Shown: positions 5,758 to 11,274 of the stretch, in pieces
Layout of the letters: each line of letters begins with the position of its first letter
How positions within the stretch are numbered: the first letter of the stretch is position 1
Virus record (IMG/VR): IMGVR_UViG_3300044825_000722
Span: 1-31,922 of that record
Source of the DNA: a virus
DNA: 31,922 nucleotides
Direction: 5' to 3' (one strand)
Notes under the pieces: generated by a model
What the model was told of the DNA's origin: nothing
The model's input: the letters and a program-made list of their open reading frames with translations, nothing else
The model's database searches: none
Program-made: the position numbers and the translations under genes

Positions 5758-6073
5758 GGCGCATCTTCTCCCGCAAAATGATCCCCATATTCGCCTTCAA
5801 AACGCGTTCCTCCGCATCCACACAAGCCTTCCGCTGCTCCTCCACCCAACGCGCATCCCCACGGGACTCCAAAACCTCAATTCCCCACGAAGCCGCATAA
5901 TCCGACAAGTCCTCCAAAACAGTGAACCCATCCCCATAAAGGTCAGCCGCCTCAATCTGCTCCTCCCGCAGCAAACCACGCAACCGAAACAGTTGATCAC
6001 CCGAAGCAGGCGACCGGTCACGGCCAACATGACGAACAAACTTGACCGGAGGAACATTCCCCGGATTCCTCAC
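5750..6073 (-). CDS. Hypothetical early protein, 107 aa
   Basis: GTG start in a GTGA overlap with the upstream gene. The protein has a basic start (KFVRHVGRDRSPASGDQLFRLRGLLREEQIEAADLYGDGF) and then helices (VEEQRKACVDAEERVLKANMGIILREKMRRG). A single tryptophan-containing turn (AASWGIEVLESRGDARW) separates them. No family is recognised. Its position between the annealing protein and the zinc-ribbon genes suggests a part in DNA metabolism or its control. Confidence 0.65.
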   Translation of the reverse strand: MRNPGNVPPVKFVRHVGRDRSPASGDQLFRLRGLLREEQIEAADLYGDGFTVLEDLSDYAASWGIEVLESRGDARWVEEQRKACVDAEERVLKANMGIILREKMRRG

Positions 6074-6249
6074 GCCTCCCCCTCATCCGAACCCGGAACA
6101 TAAGACTCACCAAACGTTGCGCGGTCATTACCCCGCGCGTCCGTGGCGTGCGCGTAACAAAAGACACGCTCAGCCATCCCATGATCAGTGCGGATAAACC
6201 AGTATTCCGTAGGTTTCTCACCACACCCAGACCACATGCACATGATCAC
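6070..6249 (-). CDS. Small zinc-knuckle protein, 59 aa
   Basis: The GTG at 6249 forms a GTGA overlap with the Rad52-like gene stop and has GGAGG 7 nt upstream, so I prefer it to the internal ATGs. The protein begins CMWSGCGEK and continues to FCYAH near the middle, giving a C-x4-C...C-x2-H zinc site. The rest is polar. It is coupled to the next gene through a second GTGA overlap. Unknown function; one of at least five small zinc proteins in this early block. Confidence 0.65.
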   Translation of the reverse strand: MIMCMWSGCGEKPTEYWFIRTDHGMAERVFCYAHATDARGNDRATFGESYVPGSDEGEA

Positions 6250-6803
6250 TTCAACTCCTCCCGCCGCGCGGTCCATACCTCAATCAACTCCTTCCGGTCA
6301 TCGTCAGCCATCGCATACCCGCCGATATCCTCCGCGACACCCATCAGCGCTTGGATCGTTTGCGCTTTCAGAATCTCAGCCGTCCACCGCGCCAACTCCG
6401 CATCACCCGCGACAGGCTTAGGATGCTCAAACGTTGTGTGTATATCTTCCTTAGACCACAAATCAAGAGCGACACCGAAACGCATAGCACTGTTCCGTAT
6501 CGCGTTCCCTATCGCGCCTTTTTTGCTATCAAACGTGTCTGACCCTTGCGGTTCACCGTAGCCGTACCGTGTGACACCGCACACCGTGAGTTTGATCCAC
6601 AACCCGCCATCATCATCAAACGCCGGTAAGCCGCGCTCATCAAACCCTGCCGGTTCCCACGTCCAATCCGGGTCAACCTGCAACAATCTGGCGGTCACCG
6701 CTGCGTGAGAAACGAAATCAAGCATCAACCCCGCTTTCGGCAGTTTCGATATAGCCGACGCCGGGAACGGTTCACGCAACTTCCGTGCCTGTTCCTCATT
6801 CAT
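6246..6803 (-). CDS. Rad52/DdrA-like single-strand annealing protein
   Basis: 185 residues. The segment FVSHAAVTARLLQVDPDWTWEP, followed by GLWIKLTVCGVTRYGYGEPQG and SKKGAIGNAIRNSAMRFGVALDLW, has the order typical of Rad52/22-type phage annealing proteins: a helix, then a beta meander with V-T-R-x-G-x-G, then a helix with K-x2-A...AxRFG. These proteins pair complementary single strands during phage recombination. SSB and nuclease genes in the same block fit. It overlaps the transglycosylase-like gene by 8 nt. Exact family cannot be fixed without a profile search. Confidence 0.7.
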   Translation of the reverse strand: MNEEQARKLREPFPASAISKLPKAGLMLDFVSHAAVTARLLQVDPDWTWEPAGFDERGLPAFDDDGGLWIKLTVCGVTRYGYGEPQGSDTFDSKKGAIGNAIRNSAMRFGVALDLWSKEDIHTTFEHPKPVAGDAELARWTAEILKAQTIQALMGVAEDIGGYAMADDDRKELIEVWTARREELK

Positions 6804-7191
6804 AACATTCCCCGATCTTCTTCCCGATGGTCAACGCGTGTGCCGCTTCCCAATGGTGGTAGCCGTGCAAAGCAGGCTTCTTCGGAAACGGGTTAATCAT
6901 GAACCAGAAAACTTCTTCCTGCACATACGATGGAACCTTGAACGGACGGACACCCACATACTCCGGGTAACCGGCTCGGTCCGCATACACGTCCCACGTT
7001 GATTGAATCCACTGCGCAATTCCTGAACCATACGGACCGTCAGCCTTGTAACGGCCAGACGACTCACGCCAGAAAATGCACTTACGAACAGGCTCCCACT
7101 TCTCCTCATAGTGGAAACCCCGATACGGGGAGTCCGGAATATCTTTCGGACCCGCCGCCGCCATCACCATAAACGCCACCGATTCAATCAC
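6796..7191 (-). CDS. Transglycosylase-like cell-wall enzyme, early region
   Basis: The GTG at 7191 has GAGAGG 8 nt upstream and overlaps the upstream gene by 8 nt. The 131-residue protein has a short hydrophobic start (VAFMVMAAAG) and then a lysozyme-fold core like resuscitation-promoting factors: RKCIFWRESSGRY with catalytic E43, GSGIAQWIQSTW, and a closing helix (HHWEAAHAL). C39 and C129 could pair. It is far from the lysis cassette and next to recombination genes, so it is probably not the main endolysin. The weak signal sequence means export is uncertain. Confidence 0.7.
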   Translation of the reverse strand: MIESVAFMVMAAAGPKDIPDSPYRGFHYEEKWEPVRKCIFWRESSGRYKADGPYGSGIAQWIQSTWDVYADRAGYPEYVGVRPFKVPSYVQEEVFWFMINPFPKKPALHGYHHWEAAHALTIGKKIGECYE

Positions 7192-7381
7192 GCCGCAACC
7201 TCTCCAACTCGTAATCAAGGTCAGACTCCACAAGTGCCTGAGTCTGCTGTTCAACCAACTTCCGCAACCACAAATTTTCACGACGGAGACGAAGCACAAA
7301 AGACCGCCGCGACGCCTTCCCCATGTGAAAAGACAAATACGCGAGCAGGACACTCCAAACAATGAACCCAGCAATATCCAT
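7184..7381 (-). CDS. Single-span membrane protein with coiled coil, 65 aa
   Basis: The ATG follows GGGAGGAAACCGAA. Residues 3-18 (IAGFIVWSVLLAYLSF) form one membrane span. The rest is a charged heptad helix (RSFVLRLRRENLWLRKLVEQQTQALVESDLDYELERLRRD). This is the layout of spanin-like or holin-accessory proteins, and it is coupled to the transglycosylase-like gene after it, hinting that the two work together at the envelope. No family can be named. It is the first gene after promoter region B. Confidence 0.7.
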   Translation of the reverse strand: MDIAGFIVWSVLLAYLSFHMGKASRRSFVLRLRRENLWLRKLVEQQTQALVESDLDYELERLRRD

Positions 7382-7409
7382 TTCGGTTTCCTCCCGAAGT
7401 TACGTCAGC

Positions 7410-7440
7410 CGGGGGAGAGTGACAGGAATCCTCTCCCCCG
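7410..7440. promoter_or_regulatory. 10-bp GC-rich hairpin in leader of the 7184-7381 gene
   Basis: CGGGGGAGAG (7410-7419) pairs perfectly with CTCTCCCCCG (7431-7440) around an 11-nt loop. It lies between promoter region B and the ribosome binding site. There is no T run after it in the direction of transcription, so it is more likely a leader or stability hairpin than a terminator. Confidence 0.55.
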
Positions 7441-7466
7441 ACTAACAGCCTCACCAGTGGGTAGCA

Positions 7467-7499
7467 CCGGTATGACACACGATACACACCCTGTCAGAC
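7467..7499. promoter_or_regulatory. Promoter/operator region B
   Basis: The plus strand carries CCGGTATGACA (7467-7477), ATACACACCC (7482-7491) and TGTCAGAC (7492-7499). On the minus strand this includes GGGTGTGTATCGT, which matches region A (GGGTGTGTATTGT) and may hold a -10. TGACA and TGTCA form an inverted pair 14 nt apart. The gene it would serve is at 7184-7381. Confidence 0.5.
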
Positions 7500-7517
7500 G
7501 AGACGCGGAGACACGCC

Positions 7518-7548
7518 GAAAAAGAAGATTCCCCCGGCGGACCGGGGG
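7518..7548 (-). terminator. Rho-independent terminator of the DUF6378 unit
   Basis: On the minus strand CCCCCGG (7548-7542) pairs with CCGGGGG (7537-7531) around a 4-nt loop and is followed by the pyrimidine-rich AATCTTCTTTTTC. It ends the short leftward unit 7603-8102 before promoter region B starts the next unit. Confidence 0.7.
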
Positions 7549-7602
7549 AGGTATCAACGCCGGGGGAACCAACGCGGGAGGAACCGCGCCGCAAACATAC
7601 CA

Positions 7603-7824
7603 CTAGGGAGCCTCCTCGAACCATTCACTCAAATCCTCAACCACCTCCGGCGCACGCTCCAAATGCGCCGCAAACCCCATAGGAGCCTTCTCCGGCTCCG
7701 GTTCAACATCACCCGACACCAGCACCGCAACCCCAGCAACCTGCCTCAGAAGGGACAAAATGGCGCGATTAGACCACTCAACGCCACGGACCTTAACCGT
7801 CACCTCCCCCACCGAAACCGTCAC
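7603..7824 (-). CDS. Hypothetical protein, 73 aa
   Basis: The GTG at 7824 makes a GTGA overlap with the DUF6378 gene stop. The N-terminal part is strand-rich with repeated V and T (VTVSVGEVTVKVRGVEW), followed by a helix (AILSLLRQVAGVAVLV) and an acidic proline-rich tail. No family is recognised. It is the last gene of its two-gene unit, 55 nt before a terminator. Nothing else confident is seen in the roughly 220-nt gap that follows except the terminator, promoter region B and a leader hairpin. Confidence 0.6.
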   Translation of the reverse strand: MTVSVGEVTVKVRGVEWSNRAILSLLRQVAGVAVLVSGDVEPEPEKAPMGFAAHLERAPEVVEDLSEWFEEAP

Positions 7825-8102
7825 GTCCACGGACGACCAAGCCTCTCCGCAAGAGCCAGATACCCGATGCCGTCCACGAAGTTATCCCGGTGCTGGCCGC
7901 CTTCCCGGTGCCTAGCGCGGCTGATCTTCACCAGAGCCATCATCACGGCCACGTCATGCGCCGATATCGGTCGGCCAGTGCCAAGCCAAGCCGTCCACAA
8001 CTGGCCAATCCTCCCAAGATTCTCCTCAGGGTCGCCGTACTGGTCGTGCCGGTCACCCATAACCGCTTTCGTTGCGTCAGCGAGAAGAGCAGGATCAATC
8101 AC
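7821..8102 (-). CDS. DUF6378-like phage protein, 93 aa
   Basis: The pattern R-x2-Q-Y-G-D-P-x2-N-L-G-R-I-G-Q-L-W, then DVAVMMALVKISRARH, then DNFVDGIGYLALAERLG is the signature of the phage family DUF6378. The two metal-binding-looking acidic helices give the family a resemblance to MazG-type nucleotide hydrolases, but activity is not established. I chose GTG 8102 because GGGGTGA lies 7 nt upstream; GTG 8111 is also possible. It is transcribed away from the rightward island, so the gap 8103-8222 is a divergent promoter region. Confidence 0.78.
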   Translation of the reverse strand: MIDPALLADATKAVMGDRHDQYGDPEENLGRIGQLWTAWLGTGRPISAHDVAVMMALVKISRARHREGGQHRDNFVDGIGYLALAERLGRPWT

Positions 8103-8158
8103 GCAAATCACCCCAAATCGGACATTACGGGAACTTTCAAGAAATCTAGCGGAGGTAC

Positions 8159-8201
8159 TTGACTCCCCGTATGACAGGCCATTAGCCTGAGACTGTCAGA
8201 C
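8159..8201 (+). promoter_or_regulatory. Promoter/operator region C for the rightward operon
   Basis: TTGACT (8159-8164) and TAGCCT (8183-8188) are separated by 18 nt, a plausible -35/-10 pair with the actinobacterial TAnnnT form. Overlying it are CCCGTATGACA (8166-8176) and TGTCAGAC (8194-8201), shared with region B. TGACAGGC...GCCT...CTGTCA is a split inverted repeat centred on the -10, as expected for a repressor site. Confidence 0.55.
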
Positions 8202-8222
8202 AAGCACTAGGGGAGGAGCGCG

Positions 8223-8447
8223 ATGAACATTCATCAGGCAACTGAACTGCTGAACGCTCTTGCCGCCAGCGAGAGCAAGGTTCAAATTTGGTTCCGCATA
8301 GATGGGATCAATGAGCCACAAGCACTAACTCGTGATGCTGCTCCACTCACCGCTGTTGACGCCTTGCAATCTGTCACGGCATGTCACAACGTCGCAGAAA
8401 ACTGCGGAAAGACTGTCACGTTCAGCATTTCCCGATTCGAAAACTAA
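8223..8447 (+). CDS. Hypothetical protein, 74 aa, rightward operon
   Basis: First of three genes on the plus strand, with a strong AGGGGAGGAGC ribosome binding site. It starts with a helix (IHQATELLNALAASES), then strands (VQIWFRIDG), and a second helix (AVDALQSVTACHNVAENCG). No family is recognised. Being divergent from the rest and behind its own promoter/operator suggests separate timing, for example immediate-early host takeover or control. The 15-base leader CACTAGGGGAGGAGC is repeated exactly before the next gene. Confidence 0.75.
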   Translation: MNIHQATELLNALAASESKVQIWFRIDGINEPQALTRDAAPLTAVDALQSVTACHNVAENCGKTVTFSISRFEN

Positions 8448-8474
8448 GCAGCAGGCACTAGGGGAGGAGCCGTG

Positions 8475-8654
8475 ATGAAAGCAACGATCATCAGCATCCG
8501 CAAGACCAAGGCTGCCGCTGAGCGCGAGTGCGCTTGGTACGCCTCAGCGGAACCGATGAACCAACGCGTCATCAAGCACAATGGCGTTTATCTCGTAGTT
8601 CGTGATTGGCACCCGTCTGATGCGGGACGTTCGTTCGATTCAATAGATCTATAA
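8475..8654 (+). CDS. Hypothetical protein, 59 aa, rightward operon
   Basis: The ATG at 8475 is 5-7 nt after GGGGAGGAG; the GTG just before it is too close. The protein begins with a strand (KATIISIRK), a helix (AAAERECAWYASAEP) and two strands (RVIKHNGVYLVVRDW), a compact alpha/beta layout. No family is known. It shares an identical 15-base leader with the gene upstream, which suggests either duplication of the leader or a conserved translation signal. Confidence 0.7.
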   Translation: MKATIISIRKTKAAAERECAWYASAEPMNQRVIKHNGVYLVVRDWHPSDAGRSFDSIDL

Positions 8655-8675
8655 AACACTGAGGAGGAACCCGAA

Positions 8676-8945
8676 ATGAACGCACGCGAATTCGTTTTAC
8701 AGCAAGCCAAGACGCTTCGTGAATACGGAAACGAAGTCACTATCAGAGACGAGGGAAATCGCATACACGTCTGGTCCGAATCAAAAGACACATGGGGAAC
8801 CAGTATCGGAATACGAGCATTTCGCAACGGCATTACTGGCCGCTGGAATTTCGCTGGCGCAAGTTTCTACACACGAGGTCAAAAAGATTTTGAGCGCAAA
8901 ACATACGCACGCGTTCGCACCGCCGTAATGATATACGGAAACTGA
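8676..8945 (+). CDS. Hypothetical protein, 89 aa, rightward operon
   Basis: Strong GAGGAGGAACCCGAA leader before the ATG. The sequence alternates charged helix (REFVLQQAKTLREYG) and strands (EVTIRDEGNRIHVWSES), then an arginine-rich second half (FERKTYARVRTAVMIYGN). No family is recognised; a small nucleic-acid-binding or inhibitory protein is possible. It is the last gene of the operon. An orphan GGAGGAAAC follows the stop without any start codon, just before the shared terminator. Confidence 0.72.
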   Translation: MNAREFVLQQAKTLREYGNEVTIRDEGNRIHVWSESKDTWGTSIGIRAFRNGITGRWNFAGASFYTRGQKDFERKTYARVRTAVMIYGN

Positions 8946-8977
8946 ACAACCACGACCGAAGGAGGAAACACAAAAGA

Positions 8978-9002
8978 CCCCCGGCAAACACCGGGGGTTT
9001 TT
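8978..9002. terminator. Bidirectional rho-independent terminator between convergent units
   Basis: CCCCCGG (8978-8984) pairs with CCGGGGG (8991-8997) around CAAACA, followed on the plus strand by TTTTT (8998-9002) and on the minus strand by TCTTTTG. It separates the rightward three-gene operon from the leftward structural/lysis unit. Confidence 0.9.
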
Positions 9003-9005
9003 CCT

Positions 9006-9740
9006 TTACGCCGGACGAGTCACACCCGACCGCAACAACTTAGACCACGCACCACAACCACACAACAACTTCGGATAACGCGCAACCCGCGAATAAACAA
9101 AACCAGCAGGCACAAGATCAGGCGAACCACACGAATGACACGCAGCCGGGTCACCCGCAAGCAAACCAAAATGCGGACCCTTAACCCAATTCTTCACCTG
9201 AATAAAAAGTTGCTCAGTGATAACAACATCATTCACGTTATAGCGTTTAAACTTCTGCCACGCCTTCTCATCCCCCGCAAGCACACGATTCCACAACTCC
9301 TGACCGCCAGTATCCAACTTCGAATCCAAGCCAAGAGACTCAGTAATAAAACCAAGTTTGTTACTCATGAACTTCGCGCGCGACCGAAACACCTTCAACA
9401 AATCCACATCAACCCACGGAGACGGAGGACCGAAACCAAGCAGCATCCACTCACGCTGCAAATGCGGAACATCAAACTTCACCCCGTTATAGGTGACCAC
9501 ACAATCTGCTTCATCAAACAGCCGCCACGCCAACTCCAAAAACTCCCGGCGACCATCATGAAACTCCGACCCAAACAGGACACGCCGCTCATGAAACCAC
9601 TTCGCCGCGAAACACAACACACGCGACGGCTCCACAATCTGACTAGGCGCAATATTCTGATCCCACAAACCCCACACCCGCGCCAACGCCGGAGCCGTCT
9701 CAATATCGACAGTCAAAATCCTAGGGACGCGGGGACTCAA
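9006..9740 (-). CDS. DnaQ-like 3'-5' exonuclease (RNase H fold)
   Basis: The three exonuclease motifs are visible: VDIETAP (D and E), TYNGVKFDVPHL, and YNVNDVVITEQLF. This matches the predicted RNase-H-like exonucleases found alone in phages without a polymerase domain fused. A C-terminal zinc ribbon (CHSCGSPDL ... CGCGAW) may add nucleic-acid binding. It likely trims DNA or RNA ends. The start is uncertain: TTG 9740 follows the upstream stop by 1 nt, while alternatives up to 9788 would overlap the HTH gene. It is the last gene before the shared terminator. Confidence 0.82.
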   Translation of the reverse strand: MSPRVPRILTVDIETAPALARVWGLWDQNIAPSQIVEPSRVLCFAAKWFHERRVLFGSEFHDGRREFLELAWRLFDEADCVVTYNGVKFDVPHLQREWMLLGFGPPSPWVDVDLLKVFRSRAKFMSNKLGFITESLGLDSKLDTGGQELWNRVLAGDEKAWQKFKRYNVNDVVITEQLFIQVKNWVKGPHFGLLAGDPAACHSCGSPDLVPAGFVYSRVARYPKLLCGCGAWSKLLRSGVTRPA

Positions 9741-9741
9741 C

Positions 9742-9999
9742 CTATCCGCTAACGGCACAACGGCACGCACCCTTACGGTGATTCTCAACAGACTTCGTAT
9801 GCACCGGAAAACCCTCCTCAGTCAGAGCAGCCGCAATAGTCGAATTCGACAACCGCGACCGGTCACCCTTCGGAACCGCCAACACATCCAACAAAACCCT
9901 ACGATCAGACACCGGCAATTCGCCAAGAATCACAGCCACCCGGCACGGCAACCCCGCACGAGACGGCACCGCAGAACCCAACCGGTCAGCAACACTCAA
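9742..9999 (-). CDS. Small helix-turn-helix-like protein, 85 aa
   Basis: The TTG start forms a TTGA overlap with the amidase stop. The C-terminal half reads LSNSTIAAALTEEGFPVHTKSVENHRKGACRC, which fits a helix-turn-helix followed by the HRxGxCxC ending common to small actinophage proteins of this size. It lies between the endolysin and the exonuclease. A regulatory role is likely from the fold, but no target is evident. An unusual TTG start and overlap suggest low, coupled expression. Confidence 0.7.
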   Translation of the reverse strand: MSVADRLGSAVPSRAGLPCRVAVILGELPVSDRRVLLDVLAVPKGDRSRLSNSTIAAALTEEGFPVHTKSVENHRKGACRCAVSG

Positions 10000-10649
10000 A
10001 GCGTCCCCCGGGGATGCTCCTCCACAAACTCACGAATACCCGCCGCAGCGAGCGCGTAATTCTTGCCAGCCTTCCGTGCGATACCAACCACCTGATGCCA
10101 CCACACCAAATCCTGACGAACATCCACCTTACGGTTCGTCCAATCCCGGTGACGAATAACCCGGTTAACAGGCAGCGACCCCGGACCCCGCTTCATCGCA
10201 TCCAACAGCGACGCACACAGCACACCCGTAGAAACAATCTGCTCCACAGTCATACCACCGCGAGAACCATTAACAGCCGGATGCTCCCCCAAAGACTCAA
10301 TCTCAATCCCGTAAAGGAACCGGTTCCCCTGATCCCTAGGCACAAACGGACCAGCAGGGAACTTCCACGGACCACCCGCACCAGCATGATACGCGCCAAC
10401 CCCCGACACAACCTCAACCAAACCAGAACGGTTCACCAAGAAATGACACGCACGAACCGGAGCATAAGGATTCGTGTAAACAATCCACCGCAGCGAATCA
10501 GTCCCGGCAGTGTGATGCAGCAGCACACCCACAAAATCCGACCGGCCATCAAACGGGTCAATACCCGGAGAATCCCACCCCGCCACAAACCCATGACGCA
10601 AACCATGAGCCTTCAAATGCCAAGCCAAACGCTTAGGCGAAACCCTCAC
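9996..10649 (-). CDS. Endolysin, N-acetylmuramoyl-L-alanine amidase
   Basis: 217 residues, GTG start in a GTGA overlap with the holin gene. It is a zinc amidase of the amidase_2/PGRP fold: LLHHTAG (H45/H46), YGIEIES (E116) and IRHRDWTNRKVD (H167, K174, D176). It cuts the bond between muramic acid and the stem peptide at lysis. There is no signal peptide and no clear separate wall-binding domain; the C-terminal 40 residues are helical. The holin directly upstream would release it across the membrane. Confidence 0.92.
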   Translation of the reverse strand: MRVSPKRLAWHLKAHGLRHGFVAGWDSPGIDPFDGRSDFVGVLLHHTAGTDSLRWIVYTNPYAPVRACHFLVNRSGLVEVVSGVGAYHAGAGGPWKFPAGPFVPRDQGNRFLYGIEIESLGEHPAVNGSRGGMTVEQIVSTGVLCASLLDAMKRGPGSLPVNRVIRHRDWTNRKVDVRQDLVWWHQVVGIARKAGKNYALAAAGIREFVEEHPRGTL

Positions 10650-10822
10650 GAGTCAGGATGCGTATTAGCGAACGCAAGACCGCCGATAAAAACAGCATTA
10701 GCCAAACCGATCAGAGCCACAGCCAAATCGTCACTAACCCACCCGGCAATCACCAGCACCGGGATAGTCGCAGCAGAAACCCCATACAGGTATTTACGCC
10801 ACTTAGTAGGAATATTAGGCAT
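10646..10822 (-). CDS. Holin-like two-span membrane protein, 58 aa
   Basis: An ATG after TTGGAG opens a 58-codon frame. A basic start (MPNIPTKWRKYLYG) is followed by two hydrophobic spans (VSAATIPVLVIAGWV and LAVALIGLANAVFIGGLAFA) with a short charged turn (SDD) between, then a polar tail. Size, topology and direct coupling to the amidase by a GTGA overlap make it the likely holin. The ribosome binding site and start codon sit in a small hairpin (10821-10834). Confidence 0.82.
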   Translation of the reverse strand: MPNIPTKWRKYLYGVSAATIPVLVIAGWVSDDLAVALIGLANAVFIGGLAFANTHPDS

Positions 10823-10834
10823 TGGTTCTCCAAT
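10821..10834 (-). promoter_or_regulatory. Hairpin over the holin ribosome binding site and start
   Basis: On the minus strand ATTGG pairs with CCAAT around the loop AGAA. The stem and loop contain the GGAG ribosome binding site, and the 3' arm includes the first two bases of the holin ATG. The 5-bp stem is weak but could delay holin translation. Confidence 0.4.
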
Positions 10835-10876
10835 CAGAAAGTACCGTCATACCCGTATTCTTCTTCAAGGTCCACG

Positions 10877-11098
10877 CTAGTTGTCCAAATGCCAAGCAAC
10901 ATGATCATCAATCTTGGCGCGCACGTCCCGCACGTCCTCCTCGATCCTGTTCAACTGATCCTTCACCGACGTTCCGCCATTCGGCTGAAACGACTTGTGC
11001 AACGCCACCTGTGCGCGGATCAGCCAGAGGATGCCGCCGAGCGCCGCTGTCAGTAGGACAACCACCGGCACAAGATCAGCCGGAGCGTCAAACGTCAT
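10877..11098 (-). CDS. DUF2746-like membrane protein, 73 aa, lysis region
   Basis: The ATG at 11098 makes an ATGA overlap with the upstream gene. One membrane span (LVPVVVLLTAALGGILWLI) is followed by a coiled coil with the stretch NGGTSVKDQLNRIEEDVRDVRAKIDDHVAWH, the layout of the DUF2746 family found in lysis cassettes of mycobacteriophages. The role is not settled; holin partner or antiholin-like functions have been considered for such proteins. It lies 54 nt before the holin. Confidence 0.72.
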   Translation of the reverse strand: MTFDAPADLVPVVVLLTAALGGILWLIRAQVALHKSFQPNGGTSVKDQLNRIEEDVRDVRAKIDDHVAWHLDN

Positions 11099-11274
11099 GG
11101 CTCGATCACCTCGGGGGTGTTGCCTTCCGCTACCCACGCAAGAAACGCAGCACGTTCAGGACCGTCATTCGACTCCACGTTAGGGAAACCCACCGCGCCT
11201 TGTTCAGTAATCAACTCAACATACTCAACTGGTTCGCCAGTAATAGAGTCTGCAATCTGCCGTATCCGATACAT
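11095..11274 (-). CDS. Hypothetical protein, 59 aa, after tail fibre gene
   Basis: The ATG is in a TGATG overlap with the tail fibre stop, with CGGAG 5 nt upstream; a GTG one codon earlier is the alternative. The short sequence starts YRIRQIADSITGEPVEYVEL and ends in a small helix (PERAAFLAWVAEGNTPEVIEP). Small proteins following fibre genes often help fibre assembly, and this would suit, but no family match is evident. It couples to the DUF2746-like gene by ATGA. Confidence 0.65.
   Translation of the reverse strand: MYRIRQIADSITGEPVEYVELITEQGAVGFPNVESNDGPERAAFLAWVAEGNTPEVIEP

Noticed and set aside
7192-7374. Extended N-terminus of the transglycosylase-like gene
   Set aside because: It is a shadow of the membrane coiled-coil gene in another frame; the GTG at 7191 has a good ribosome binding site.
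7455-7605. A 50-codon minus-strand frame with a CxxCH near its end, starting in a TAGTG overlap after the 73-residue gene
   Set aside because: It runs through the terminator hairpin and promoter region B, and its first half is low-complexity proline/serine/arginine. The terminator reading is simpler, though a real small zinc protein cannot be fully excluded.
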